Of a stretch of 64,000 nucleotides of DNA, positions 9,750-18,933 are shown piece after piece. The position numbers and the translations under genes are program-made. This DNA comes from Bacteroidales bacterium. GTDB lineage: Bacteria > Bacteroidota > Bacteroidia > Bacteroidales > UBA932. Each line of letters starts with the position of its first letter. Position 1 is the first letter of the stretch. Location of the stretch: contig JAKSJU010000003.1 of assembly GCA_024402095.1 (NCBI GenBank), forward strand, positions 1-64,000. Reading direction: 5' to 3'. The notes below the pieces were generated by a model. That model searched no databases. It saw only the letters and a list, made by a program, of their open reading frames with translations, and was not told the DNA's origin.

Positions 9750-10375
9750 TCCTCAGCCTTACGAAAGTCAGGGAGAATTCCGTTGTTCTGCATACACTCA
9801 GTGCGGAGTACGGTCGCAGGAGTTTTATAACAAGCGTTTCAAAAGGGACTGCAATGGCAATGTTCCTGCCTCTCAATATTCTGGAGGCGGAGGTTGTCGA
9901 GAACCCCAAGTCGGACCTGTGGCGAATAAGGAATATTTCTGCAAAATATCCGCTCAACGGAATCAGGACGGATATTTACAAGAATACGATGACACTCTTC
10001 ATGAGTGAAGTGCTTTTCCGCTCACTCCGCGACGGAGTCAATGAAGACGGCCTCTTCGAGTGGTGCGAAAAAAACATACTGACACTCGATGCCGTCTCCT
10101 CTGATTTCAGCAACTATCACCTCCGCTTTCTGCTTGAGCTTTCTGCTGCACTGGGGTTCCGTCCTTCAGCCGAAGACCTGGCTCCATTCGCCGACAGCCG
10201 TCTGTCCGAAATCAGGAAACTGACAGAACTCCCTTTTGCCGAATCAATGATGGTCCCTCTGAACGGAGATGCCAGAAACGAGATTGCGCGGTCATTGCTG
10301 GACTATCTGTCCAGACATCTTGAAGCACAGCTTAACGTGCAGTCGCTGAAAGTGTTGAGCGAGCTTTTCAGATAG
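9728..10375 (+). CDS. recO: DNA repair protein RecO
   Basis: A 215-residue protein with the RecO N-terminal OB fold (IIVLSLTKVRENSVVLHTLSAEYG) and helical C-terminal part. RecO loads RecA onto SSB-coated single-stranded DNA in the RecFOR recombination pathway. It is shorter than the usual 230-250 residues and lacks the zinc-binding cysteines of some homologs. The only suitable start is GTG at 9728, inside the end of the S41 gene, giving a 22-base overlap. Its stop overlaps the end of the convergent DMT gene by 8 bases, leaving no room for a terminator. Confidence 0.85.
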   Translation: MGSTEIIVLSLTKVRENSVVLHTLSAEYGRRSFITSVSKGTAMAMFLPLNILEAEVVENPKSDLWRIRNISAKYPLNGIRTDIYKNTMTLFMSEVLFRSLRDGVNEDGLFEWCEKNILTLDAVSSDFSNYHLRFLLELSAALGFRPSAEDLAPFADSRLSEIRKLTELPFAESMMVPLNGDARNEIARSLLDYLSRHLEAQLNVQSLKVLSELFR

Positions 10376-11216
10376 AGCCGACAGTGATGAGGCAGATGCC
10401 TAGCAGCATGACTGCCATATCGATTGCCTTGAGGCGTACGTTTTTCTCCTTGAAGACCAGAGCCCCGAAAATGAACGGGACGATTACCGAGCTCCTGCGT
10501 ATCATGGATATCACGGACAGCAGGGCTCCTTCCTGGTCAAGAGCGGTGAAATACAGGAAATCCGCGGCTGTGATGAACAGCGCAATCAGGATAATCATCC
10601 AGTCGGGATGGAAATGCGGCAGGGCGGATTTCCTGAATCCGGCTTCCGCAAGAATGCAGATTCCGAGAAGGACAGTGATATACAGATTCGCCCAGCTCTG
10701 GACGAACAATGGCTCCATGAATCCCAGAATGAATTTGTCATAAAGCGCGCTGGCTACTCCGGTCAGAACGGAGACGGCAGCCATCCAGATGCCTTTGTCG
10801 CGGGTGAAACTGATGCCTTCAAGAGAAGAAGTCCTGCTCAACAGAAGCAGGGCGGCAATGGCTGTCAAACTTCCCGCCCATTGCCAGACGTTGAGCCTTT
10901 CGCCGAAAAGAATGAGGGAAAAGACCAGTACGAAGACGGGCCGTGAAGCTTTGATTGTGCTGAGGGTTGACAGGGGAACGGTTCTCATTGCCGCAAGCCC
11001 GCTGATCCATGATGAGGTGACAAGAATCCCCTTGACTGTCAGGAGTAGATGATCCTTTACCGGCCCGGGGTGCAGAAACGGTGACAGAAGCAGCGTTGAA
11101 AGCGCTGTCGCAAAGAACAGAACATACAGGACACCGTTCTTCTTGAGCGACTGCTTCTTTGCTACGTCATAGAAGCCGAGCAGTATTGCTGAACCGATAG
11201 TTAACCAAACCCACAT
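10368..11216 (-). CDS. DMT-superfamily (EamA) transporter
   Basis: A 282-residue membrane protein with ten hydrophobic helices in two repeated EamA units. The N-terminal WVWLTIGSAILLGFYDVAKKQSLKKN and the mid-protein repeat GVASALYDKFILGF are typical of drug/metabolite transporters. The substrate is unknown. It is a single-gene unit, divergent from uvrA and convergent with recO. A TAAATTTG box on the minus strand (11231-11224) ends 7 bases before its ATG. No functional link to its neighbours is visible. Confidence 0.88.
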   Translation of the reverse strand: MWVWLTIGSAILLGFYDVAKKQSLKKNGVLYVLFFATALSTLLLSPFLHPGPVKDHLLLTVKGILVTSSWISGLAAMRTVPLSTLSTIKASRPVFVLVFSLILFGERLNVWQWAGSLTAIAALLLLSRTSSLEGISFTRDKGIWMAAVSVLTGVASALYDKFILGFMEPLFVQSWANLYITVLLGICILAEAGFRKSALPHFHPDWMIILIALFITAADFLYFTALDQEGALLSVISMIRRSSVIVPFIFGALVFKEKNVRLKAIDMAVMLLGICLITVGSI

Positions 11217-11223
11217 AGCGGTG

Positions 11224-11252
11224 CAAATTTACGAAATCATTTAGTAAATTTG
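11224..11252. promoter_or_regulatory. Divergent facing -7 boxes, DMT transporter / uvrA
   Basis: Two identical TAAATTTG boxes face outward: minus 11231-11224 and plus 11245-11252, with 13 bases between. They end 7 bases before the DMT ATG (11216) and 8 bases before the uvrA ATG (11261). The whole intergenic region is only 44 bases. No TTTG -33 element is recognisable in either direction. Confidence 0.72.
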
Positions 11253-11260
11253 TACTCCCG

Positions 11261-13987
11261 ATGAGTCAGGATGAATTCATACGAATAAAGGGCGCAGGGG
11301 CGAACAACCTCAAGCGTGTGGATGTCGATATCCCGCGCCATAAGTTTGTTGTCATAACGGGTATCAGCGGCAGCGGTAAGTCTTCCCTGGCGTTCGACAC
11401 CATTTATGCCGAGGGGCAGAGACGCTATATGAACACGCTCTCTCCGTATGCCAAGCATTTCATGGGCATTCTTGAGAAGCCGTCCATCGAGAGCATCACG
11501 GGGCTGAGCCCGATTATTGCCATCGAGCAGAAGACTACCGGAACCAATCCGAGATCCACAGTAGGGACGATAACTGAGATCTCGGACTTTCTCAGGCTCC
11601 TTTTTGCGAAGGCCTCCGTGGCGTATTCCCCGGTGACGGGCAAGGAGATGGTCAGATATACCGATGAGCAGATCCTTGATTTGATAATGTCCGGGTATGC
11701 AGGGAAGAAATGCCTTCTGCTTGCTCCGCTTGTGAGGGGAAGAAAAGGTCATTACAGAGAGCTTTTCGACCAGATGAGAAGGCGGGGATTCACGCAGGTA
11801 AGGATAGATTCCGAGATTATGGATCTCAACGAGGTGGATGCCCTGGACAGGTACAAGGCCCATTTTATCGAACTCATTGTTGACAAGCTTAAACCTGAGG
11901 AAGGTGACCAGAAACGCATCAGGGATTCTGTGATGGTGGCCTTGAATATGGGAAAGGGGTCGGTCGCCATTCTTGACCATGAGAGCGGAGAGATAAGGCA
12001 TTTCTCGAAGCACCTGGTGGATCCCGAGTCCGGCATTTCACTTCAGGAACCGGCTCCGCACAGCTTTTCTTTCAACTCTCCGGAAGGATATTGTCCGCAT
12101 TGCAAGGGTTTGGGGACTATAGTTGACGTCGACATAAATCACATTATTCCCGACCGTTCGATGTCTATCGCCGACGGTGGCATAAAACCTCTCGGGAAGG
12201 TAAGGGAAAGCCGGAAATTCGAGACTGTCAGAGCCGTAGCCCGTAAATATCATTTTTCTCTGTACGACCCTATAGCAGCTGTGCCGGAAGAAGCCCTTAC
12301 ACTTCTGGTCTTCGGCTCGGACGAACTATTCCGCGTAGGTGAGGGCAACATGTCGGAAATGGTATGCTGGCCCGGTGTGGTCGATGACGTGGAGGATAAG
12401 ATAGTATGTCCGGTCTGTCATGGGACCAGGCTCAGGGAAGAGACGACATATTTCAGGATTGACGGTAAAACCATATCCGAGGTATGCGCGATGGAAATAT
12501 CCCAGCTTCAGAAATGGATAGACAGCCTCTCCGACAAACTCAGCGGCCGTGCGGCTGCGGTAGCGCATGACATTCTCAAGGAGTTGAGGGACCGCGTGGA
12601 TTTTCTGATGGGTGTCGGGCTCGAGTACCTTACCCTGGACAGGGCGACGGCAAGTTTGTCGGGAGGAGAGAGCCAGAGAATAAGATTGGCAACACAGATA
12701 GGCTCAAAGCTGGTAAATGTCATATATATCCTTGATGAACCGAGCATCGGACTGCACCAGCGGGATAACAGGAGACTCCTGGGATCTCTGGCGAAGCTTA
12801 GGGATGAAGGCAACACCGTCATCGTGGTGGAGCATGACCAGGAGACTATGTACGCTGCAGACTGGATTGTAGATGTCGGGCCCGGGGCAGGAGCGGCTGG
12901 CGGTCAGATATGTTATAACGGTCCGTCTTCCAAGGCCCCTTGTCTGGAAACCAGGGACTCGATTCCGGTCCCGTCCGTCAGACGTCCCGGTAACGGGACA
13001 ACCCTCAAACTTGTGGGCGCTTCAGGCAACAACCTGAAGAATGTGAGCGTCTCATTTCCTCTAGGAATGCTTATAGGCATCGCCGGAGTCAGTGGCAGCG
13101 GCAAGAGCAGCCTCATCAATGAGACGCTGATGCCGGTCCTCAAAGGCAAGCTGTACAATTTCAAGGAGAAGCCTTTGCCTTTTGTCAGGGTTGAAGGCAT
13201 TGAGAATATTGACAAGGTAATAGAGATAGACCAGAGTCCGATAGGTAAGTCGCCGCGCAGCAACCCAGCCACGTTCACGGGAGTCCTTTCCGATATCCGT
13301 ACCCTTTTCGAAGACACTCCTGACGCCAAGGTAAGGGGATTCAAGGCCGGGCGTTTCTCTTTCAATGTCGAGGGCGGCCGCTGTCCTGAATGCAAGGGCG
13401 CCGGAATCAAGGTTATCGAGATGAATTTCCTGCCTTCCGTCCACGTCGTCTGCGATCAGTGCGGCGGACGGAGGTATAAGGAGGATACCCTGGCTGTCAG
13501 GTATAAGGGAAAGAATATCAATGACGTCCTTGAAATGTCAGTGTCTGAGGCTTATGAATTCTTCAGAAACCATCCCAAGATTGCACCGAAGCTTAAGGCT
13601 CTGGTCGATGTGGGACTGGGATACATACGTCTCGGACAGTCTGCCGTGACCTTGTCGGGAGGAGAGAGCCAGAGAATGAAGCTGGCTGCCGAACTTTCAA
13701 GGAAGGCAACGGGCAATACGCTGTATATGCTGGACGAGCCTACCACAGGATTGCACTACGAGGATATAAAGGTCCTTCTCGGGGTGCTTCAGAGACTTGT
13801 GGATGCGGGAAATACCGTGATTGTCATCGAGCATAACCTGGATGTGCTCAAGAGTGTTGACTGGCTCATTGACATGGGTCCCGAGGGAGGCCGAAGGGGA
13901 GGAATGATTATTGCTGAAGGGACCCCGGAGCAGATAGCATCCGACAAGTCTTCGGTTACCGGACCTTATTTGGCAGAAGTTTTATAG
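11261..13987 (+). CDS. uvrA: Excinuclease ABC subunit A (UvrA)
   Basis: A 908-residue DNA damage recognition ATPase of nucleotide excision repair that works with UvrB. There are two ABC ATPase modules: P-loop GISGSGKSS at about 34-42 with signature LSGGESQRIRLA, and P-loop GVSGSGKSS near 609-617 with signature LSGGESQRMKLA. Two zinc modules keep CxxC pairs: CPHC/CPVC in the first half and CPEC/CDQC in the second. In the early insert, where many UvrA proteins have a CPxCG pair, this one reads YSPVTGKEM, which I recognise as a Bacteroidota trait rather than damage. The UvrB-binding region is present. The -7 box lies 8 bases before the start. Confidence 0.97.
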   Translation: MSQDEFIRIKGAGANNLKRVDVDIPRHKFVVITGISGSGKSSLAFDTIYAEGQRRYMNTLSPYAKHFMGILEKPSIESITGLSPIIAIEQKTTGTNPRSTVGTITEISDFLRLLFAKASVAYSPVTGKEMVRYTDEQILDLIMSGYAGKKCLLLAPLVRGRKGHYRELFDQMRRRGFTQVRIDSEIMDLNEVDALDRYKAHFIELIVDKLKPEEGDQKRIRDSVMVALNMGKGSVAILDHESGEIRHFSKHLVDPESGISLQEPAPHSFSFNSPEGYCPHCKGLGTIVDVDINHIIPDRSMSIADGGIKPLGKVRESRKFETVRAVARKYHFSLYDPIAAVPEEALTLLVFGSDELFRVGEGNMSEMVCWPGVVDDVEDKIVCPVCHGTRLREETTYFRIDGKTISEVCAMEISQLQKWIDSLSDKLSGRAAAVAHDILKELRDRVDFLMGVGLEYLTLDRATASLSGGESQRIRLATQIGSKLVNVIYILDEPSIGLHQRDNRRLLGSLAKLRDEGNTVIVVEHDQETMYAADWIVDVGPGAGAAGGQICYNGPSSKAPCLETRDSIPVPSVRRPGNGTTLKLVGASGNNLKNVSVSFPLGMLIGIAGVSGSGKSSLINETLMPVLKGKLYNFKEKPLPFVRVEGIENIDKVIEIDQSPIGKSPRSNPATFTGVLSDIRTLFEDTPDAKVRGFKAGRFSFNVEGGRCPECKGAGIKVIEMNFLPSVHVVCDQCGGRRYKEDTLAVRYKGKNINDVLEMSVSEAYEFFRNHPKIAPKLKALVDVGLGYIRLGQSAVTLSGGESQRMKLAAELSRKATGNTLYMLDEPTTGLHYEDIKVLLGVLQRLVDAGNTVIVIEHNLDVLKSVDWLIDMGPEGGRRGGMIIAEGTPEQIASDKSSVTGPYLAEVL

Positions 13988-13990
13988 AAT

Positions 13991-14983
13991 ATGACAAAGA
14001 TAGAAGCAGCCCGCCAGGAATATGCAGACTGGTGCTCGGCAATTGGAATCGACAGCATTGACAAGCTCAATGACGCTCTGATGGCAGGCAAGGGGATCGA
14101 ACTGATTAACCTTTGCGAAGCCAGGCAGGAAAGAAAATATGCCGAAATCGCCAACCAGATATATTGGAGGAGGCAAAAGACGAGGATAGTGATGATGTCC
14201 GGACCTTCTTCCAGCGGGAAAACGTCTTCCTCTCTGCGTATCGCGCAGCAGTGCCGTGTTCTGGGACTGAACCCTAAAGTCATAGAACTTGACAATTATT
14301 TTGTGGACAGGGACAGGACCCCGAAGGATGAGAACGGTGATTATGATTTCGAAGCACTCGGCGCTATGGATATCGAGTATCTGGGCATCCAGCTCAACCA
14401 GCTTCTCGCCGGAGAGGAGGTTGAACTGCCGAAATTCGATTTCGTGGCAGGCTGCAGGGTCAGTTCCGGCGTCAAGATGAGACTCGACCCGGGGGATATG
14501 CTGTTTATGGAAGGCATTCACGCCCTCAATCCTGCACTTACCCCTTCCGTTGACCAGAGCAAGATATTCCGCATCTATATTTCTGCGTTGACTGCTCTGC
14601 CGGGAGGCGAAAAGTTCCACAATTCCACCACTGACAAGAGGCTTCTCAGACGCATTGTCAGGGATAACAGGACCCGGGGAATTCTTCCTGAGGACAATAT
14701 CATGAGGTGGCCGAGCGTGAGAAACGGAGAAGTCAGGAATATTTTCCCGTATGAGGAAAATGCCGAAGTGGTATTCAACTCTTCGACACTATATGACCTG
14801 CCTTTGCTGAAATACTATGCGGAGCCTCTTCTCTGCGGCATCCGGGAGTCATCTCCGGCCTATGAGAAGGCTCGGAATCTTCTGTCATTCCTGGAAAAAA
14901 TCAAAGCTCTCACCCCTCAGGAGATAGCCGTTATCCCTCCTACTTCCATAATGAGGGAATTCATCGGGGGTCAGACTCTGTAG
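13991..14983 (+). CDS. Uridine-kinase-like nucleoside kinase, short form
   Basis: A 330-residue P-loop kinase of the phosphoribulokinase/uridine kinase family. The Walker A motif is GPSSSGKTSSS near residue 70, followed by IELDNYFVDRDRTPKDENGDYDFEALGAMD, which fits substrate binding, and FMEGIHALNP as Walker B-like. Many Bacteroidales homologs are about 550 residues and begin with a TGS/threonyl-tRNA-synthetase-like domain. Here the protein begins just before the kinase domain, and the upstream gene ends only 3 bases away, so that domain is absent. It probably phosphorylates uridine or another nucleoside. The 3' end overlaps the convergent metallo-hydrolase gene by 23 bases. Confidence 0.85.
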   Translation: MTKIEAARQEYADWCSAIGIDSIDKLNDALMAGKGIELINLCEARQERKYAEIANQIYWRRQKTRIVMMSGPSSSGKTSSSLRIAQQCRVLGLNPKVIELDNYFVDRDRTPKDENGDYDFEALGAMDIEYLGIQLNQLLAGEEVELPKFDFVAGCRVSSGVKMRLDPGDMLFMEGIHALNPALTPSVDQSKIFRIYISALTALPGGEKFHNSTTDKRLLRRIVRDNRTRGILPEDNIMRWPSVRNGEVRNIFPYEENAEVVFNSSTLYDLPLLKYYAEPLLCGIRESSPAYEKARNLLSFLEKIKALTPQEIAVIPPTSIMREFIGGQTL

Positions 14984-15638
14984 ATTCCGGCTCGTTGAAA
15001 GGTTCGAGGAAAGGATTGTTCATCCTTTCGTAGCCTATTGTGGTTTTGCCGCCGTGACCGGGGTAGACCTCTACTGCGGCGTCCAGAAGCATCAGTTTGT
15101 CCATCACGGAGACAATCAGTTTGTCGTAGTCCCCCATCATGAGGTCGCTTCTTCCTATGGTGCCGGCAAACAGTGTATCTCCCGTGAATATCATGCCTTC
15201 TGTGCGGTCGTAATAGCATACACCGCCCGGAGTATGGCCTGGTGTGTGGATGATTTCAAAATTGAAACCGCATATCCCGACCGTCTCTCCTTCCTTCACC
15301 GGTTCGAAAGGGAAAGAAATGTCCGGCGGCGTCAGGCCGAGTTTTGATGACAGCTTTTCACTGTAATCCAGTACCGGGACGTCGTCAGGGTGCATATAAA
15401 CGGGGATATTGTATTTCTCCTGTAGGAAACTGACTCCGAAAATGTGATCCGGATGAGCGTGAGTGAGAATAATCGCTGCGGGGGTGATTCCTTCGGATGA
15501 CAGAAAGTCCGTGAGTGCTGCCCGTTCGCTTTCATCGTAGCAACCGGGGTCGACGATAACGGCTGCCGTCCTGTCTTTCCATGCTACGATGGTGTTCTCG
15601 CCGAAAATATTGAAAGAAAACTGTTTGATTTCAAACAT
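14961..15638 (-). CDS. Metallo-beta-lactamase-fold hydrolase (glyoxalase II-like)
   Basis: A 225-residue metal hydrolase. The metal motif THAHPDH is at 59-65 (H60, H62, D64, H65), with HTPGHTPGGVCYY and GDTLFAGTIGRSD further on and PGHGGKTTIGYE near the C-terminus. This arrangement matches the hydroxyacylglutathione-hydrolase-like or YcbL-like branch, which cleaves thioesters such as S-lactoyl conjugates. The physiological substrate is unknown. It is divergent from the tandem kinases and shares its 3' end with the nucleoside kinase. A TATTTTTG box on the minus strand sits 20 bases before the ATG. Confidence 0.88.
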   Translation of the reverse strand: MFEIKQFSFNIFGENTIVAWKDRTAAVIVDPGCYDESERAALTDFLSSEGITPAAIILTHAHPDHIFGVSFLQEKYNIPVYMHPDDVPVLDYSEKLSSKLGLTPPDISFPFEPVKEGETVGICGFNFEIIHTPGHTPGGVCYYDRTEGMIFTGDTLFAGTIGRSDLMMGDYDKLIVSVMDKLMLLDAAVEVYPGHGGKTTIGYERMNNPFLEPFNEPESTESDPR

Positions 15639-15658
15639 TCCTGATATCGTTTATGGCA

Positions 15659-15687
15659 CAAAAATACAAACATTATTATTAAATTTG
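15659..15687. promoter_or_regulatory. Divergent facing -7 boxes, MBL hydrolase / deoxynucleoside kinase
   Basis: The minus strand reads TATTTTTG (15666-15659) and the plus strand TAAATTTG (15680-15687), with 13 bases between. Leaders are 20 bases (minus) and 21 bases (plus). The plus leader is A-rich just before the ATG, as is common in Bacteroidota genes that lack Shine-Dalgarno sequences. Confidence 0.68.
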
Positions 15688-15708
15688 TAAGATTAGAAAA
15701 AAGCTTCG

Positions 15709-16323
15709 ATGCACATAGGAGTTGCAGGAAATATCGGCAGCGGGAAGACTACGCTGACAAGGATGCTGGCGGAACATTACGGGTGGACACCCAAATATGA
15801 ATCTGTGACGTATAATCCTTACCTGGAGGATTATTACAAGGATATTCCGCGCTGGTCCTACAATCTTGAGACATATTTTCTCGCGCAGAGGTTCAAGGAC
15901 CTTCTGGATATATCCAGGTCGGAAGGAGTGATAATCCAGGACAGAACGCTTTTCGAGGGAGTGCATATTTTCGTAAGGAACAATTATGACCTTGGGAACC
16001 TTTCCAAGCGAGATTTTGAGACTTATATGCAACTGTTCGAAGTGATGGCCTCCATGGCCGGGGAACCAGACTTGCTGATTTATCTGAAGTCATCAATCGA
16101 GCATCTGGTGTTCCAGATACAGAAACGCGGCAGGGAATATGAGCAGAGCATGAGCCTTGATTACCTTGCCGGGCTCAACGATCGTTATGAGGAGTGGATT
16201 TCAGGGTATAAAGGCCGCCTTCTGATCATCGATGCCGATAATTTGGATTTTGAGAACAGACCAGAAGATTTTGCAATGGTGACGGACAAGATTGACGCCG
16301 AGTTGTTCGGACTATTCAAATAA
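15709..16323 (+). CDS. Deoxynucleoside kinase, first of a tandem pair
   Basis: A 204-residue kinase of the deoxyadenosine/deoxyguanosine/deoxycytidine kinase family, which salvages deoxynucleosides to dNMPs. The P-loop AGNIGSGKTT is at 6-15. The QDRTLFEG segment supplies the catalytic/substrate Asp-Arg, and the lid is QKRGREYEQ. The closely similar gene 38 bases downstream indicates a tandem duplication. In known paired systems one copy favours dAdo/dCyd and the other dGuo; which is which cannot be read here. It has its own divergent promoter. Confidence 0.93.
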   Translation: MHIGVAGNIGSGKTTLTRMLAEHYGWTPKYESVTYNPYLEDYYKDIPRWSYNLETYFLAQRFKDLLDISRSEGVIIQDRTLFEGVHIFVRNNYDLGNLSKRDFETYMQLFEVMASMAGEPDLLIYLKSSIEHLVFQIQKRGREYEQSMSLDYLAGLNDRYEEWISGYKGRLLIIDADNLDFENRPEDFAMVTDKIDAELFGLFK

Positions 16324-16329
16324 AAAGAG

Positions 16330-16337
16330 TAATTTTG
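16330..16337 (+). promoter_or_regulatory. -7 box of the second deoxynucleoside kinase
   Basis: TAATTTTG matches TAnnTTTG and lies 24 bases before the ATG at 16362, so the second kinase can be transcribed independently of the first. No convincing -33 element is seen. Confidence 0.55.
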
Positions 16338-16361
16338 TAAGATTTATTTAGTTATAAGGTT

Positions 16362-16994
16362 ATGCATATCGCAATTGCAGGAAATATCGGTAGCGGAAAG
16401 ACAACGCTTACAAAGATGCTGGCCGCACATTACGGCTGGATCCCGAAGTACGAGCCGGTGGATTTCAATCCTTATCTTTCTGATTTCTATGAAGATATGT
16501 CCAGATGGTCTTTCAATCTTCAGATATATTTCCTGAACAAGCGTTTCAAAGATGTGGTGGAAATATCCAAATCCGACCTGGTGGTTGTACAGGACAGGAC
16601 GATATATGAGGATGCGCGGATATTCGCTCCCAACCTCCACGATATGGGACTTATGTCATCGAGGGATTTTGAGAATTATTCGGAACTGTTCGATCTGATG
16701 ATGTCTCTTGTCAAAGCCCCTGATCTTATGATTTATCTCAAGTCCAGCATACCGAACCTCATCTCACAGATTCAGAAAAGGGGTCGCGAATATGAGCGGA
16801 GCATACGCATAGATTATCTTTCCGGCTTGAACGAAAAATATGACAATTGGATCAGTACTTACAAGGGGAACCTTCTGGTCATTGATGCTGACCATATCAA
16901 GTTCGGGAACAATCCGGAGGATTTTGAGAAGATTACCAATATGATTGACGCCCAGATGTTCGGGCTGTTCCCCGCACCGGAACAAAGCAAATAA
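16362..16994 (+). CDS. Deoxynucleoside kinase, second of a tandem pair
   Basis: A 210-residue paralog of the preceding gene. It shares the P-loop AGNIGSGKTT, the QDRTIYED segment, QKRGREYER and the WIS-YKG C-terminal region. The largest differences are in the segments around residues 95-130, which line the nucleoside pocket in this family. That suggests different base preference after duplication. It carries a short C-terminal extension (PAPEQSK). The acyl-CoA synthetase begins 6 bases after it, so these genes probably share a transcript. Confidence 0.93.
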   Translation: MHIAIAGNIGSGKTTLTKMLAAHYGWIPKYEPVDFNPYLSDFYEDMSRWSFNLQIYFLNKRFKDVVEISKSDLVVVQDRTIYEDARIFAPNLHDMGLMSSRDFENYSELFDLMMSLVKAPDLMIYLKSSIPNLISQIQKRGREYERSIRIDYLSGLNEKYDNWISTYKGNLLVIDADHIKFGNNPEDFEKITNMIDAQMFGLFPAPEQSK

Positions 16995-17000
16995 TTGAAT

Positions 17001-18914
17001 ATGGCAGATAGCAGACTGACGATAATTGACTTTGTAGAGAAGTACACGAAACTGTACACTGACCGTACTTTCCTGAGAGAGAAGGTCAATGGCAAGTGGA
17101 CGGAGACCTCCTATCGTGACACGCGGGAGGAAGGGCGGACGCTTGCAGCAGGTTTCATGGCGCTCGGGCTGAACAAGGGAGAAAAAGTTGCCCTGATTTC
17201 CGAAGGCCGTAACCTTTGGATTTTTGCGGAACTGGGTATCCTGTATGCAGGAGGCGTCAATGTTCCTCTCTCTTTCAAGTTGGAGTCTGACAATGACCTT
17301 CTGTTCCGCATCAATCACTCCGATTCAAGATTCATCATTGCTTCTGAAAGTCAGATTGACAAGGTTCGCAAGGTCATCTCTTCATGCCCTGCGGTGGAAA
17401 AGGTCATCGTCCTTGATGATATTGAACTCAAGGAAGGGGAAATAGGCATTTCCCAGCTCAGGGAGATGGGCCTGGCTTTCAGAAAGGAGCACGGTGACGA
17501 GCTTGAAAAGAGAATCAAGTCCGTAGGGCCTGACGACTATGCGAACATCAGCTACACTTCCGGAACGACTGCGGATCCGAAAGGCATTCTTCTCACCCAT
17601 AGGAATTATACGGCGAATGTCGAGCAGTGCCATTCGGTCATCAACATACATGACAACGCCGTGATGCTTATCATTCTTCCTCTTGACCATTGCTTCGCGC
17701 ATGTGGCGGGGTTCTATTTCATGATGTCATCAGGCGGCAGCATTGCAACGGTGCCAGGCGGAAAGAACGCTGTCACTATGCTGAAGAATATTCCTGTTGC
17801 GATTAAGGAGGTCCGCCCTCACGTCATGCTGTCGGTGCCGGCAATATCAAGAAATTTCAGGAAGAATATCGAAGCCGGAATCAGAAAGAAAGGGCCTCTG
17901 GTTGAGAAACTGTATAATTTCGCTCTTGACAATGCGATAAATTACAACCGCGAGTATTGGAATGAAGGAGTCCCTTGTTGGAAACAGTGGTGGAGAGCTC
18001 CGCTGAAACTGATATTCGACAGGCTTATTTTCAAGTCTATCCGCGAGAACTTCGGAGGAAGGTTTGAGTTCTTTGTCGGCGGAGGAGCCTTGCTCGACAT
18101 AGCCTTGCAGAAATATTTTTATGCCATAGGCATGCCTGTTTTTCAGGGATACGGACTCTCTGAGGCGACGCCGGTGATCTGTTCCAATGCCGGCGGCCAC
18201 GCCAGGTTCGGTTCCTCAGGAAGGATAGTGTCCCCTATGGAAATAAAGATATGCAACGAGAATGGGGAAGAACTTCCTCATGGCGAAACCGGTGAAATTG
18301 TCATCCGCGGTGAGAACGTGATGGCGGGATACTGGAAGAACCCGGAGGCAACCAAAAGCACAATTGTCGGTGGATGGCTCCACACGGGAGACAGAGGATA
18401 TATCTGTCCGGAAGACCCGGCTTTTCTGTATGTCACGGGGCGTTTCAAGAGTCTGCTCATTTCGTCTGACGGTGAAAAATACAGTCCGGAGGGCTATGAA
18501 GACAGTCTTACGGACAATTCAAAGTATATTGACAGCGCAGTTCTGTACAACAATCAGAGCCCTTATACGGCTGTCCTGATCATCCCTAACAAGCCCGCAT
18601 TGGCTGAGACCGTGAAGCGTGGCGGCATGGATCCCGAAACTGTAGAAGGCAAGAAGGCTATGCTTGATATCATCCAGGCTGAATGCGACAATTACAGAAA
18701 AGGCGGCGTCCATGAAGGAATGTTCCCGGAGAAGTGGCTTCCAGCAGCGATAATTGTGGGAGAAGAACCTTTTACGGAGCAGAACGGAATGCTGAACACT
18801 ACGGCTAAGATGGTACGCCGCAAAGTTGAGGCCCGGTATGCCGAAAGAATCGCTTTTGCAATGACGGCAGAAGGCAAAAACCTTTACAACGATAAGAATA
18901 TCGAATCTCTGTAG
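17001..18914 (+). CDS. Long-chain fatty-acid-CoA ligase (AMP-forming)
   Basis: A 637-residue ANL-superfamily adenylate-forming enzyme that activates fatty acids to acyl-CoA. The AMP/ATP loop is ISYTSGTTADPKG, the adenine motif GYGLSEATPV, and the hinge region GGWLHTGDRGYI. The length and the absence of fused domains fit the long-chain acyl-CoA synthetase (FadD/FAA-like) group. I chose ATG 17001; a TTG two codons earlier (16995) is a weaker option. It follows the second kinase by 6 bases and precedes the FKBP lipoprotein by 19 bases. Confidence 0.93.
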   Translation: MADSRLTIIDFVEKYTKLYTDRTFLREKVNGKWTETSYRDTREEGRTLAAGFMALGLNKGEKVALISEGRNLWIFAELGILYAGGVNVPLSFKLESDNDLLFRINHSDSRFIIASESQIDKVRKVISSCPAVEKVIVLDDIELKEGEIGISQLREMGLAFRKEHGDELEKRIKSVGPDDYANISYTSGTTADPKGILLTHRNYTANVEQCHSVINIHDNAVMLIILPLDHCFAHVAGFYFMMSSGGSIATVPGGKNAVTMLKNIPVAIKEVRPHVMLSVPAISRNFRKNIEAGIRKKGPLVEKLYNFALDNAINYNREYWNEGVPCWKQWWRAPLKLIFDRLIFKSIRENFGGRFEFFVGGGALLDIALQKYFYAIGMPVFQGYGLSEATPVICSNAGGHARFGSSGRIVSPMEIKICNENGEELPHGETGEIVIRGENVMAGYWKNPEATKSTIVGGWLHTGDRGYICPEDPAFLYVTGRFKSLLISSDGEKYSPEGYEDSLTDNSKYIDSAVLYNNQSPYTAVLIIPNKPALAETVKRGGMDPETVEGKKAMLDIIQAECDNYRKGGVHEGMFPEKWLPAAIIVGEEPFTEQNGMLNTTAKMVRRKVEARYAERIAFAMTAEGKNLYNDKNIESL

Positions 18915-18933
18915 ATACTTAAATATTATTAAT

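Noticed and set aside
16324..16361. tRNA or small RNA between the two deoxynucleoside kinases
   Set aside because: Only 38 AT-rich bases with a -7 box; no stem structure.
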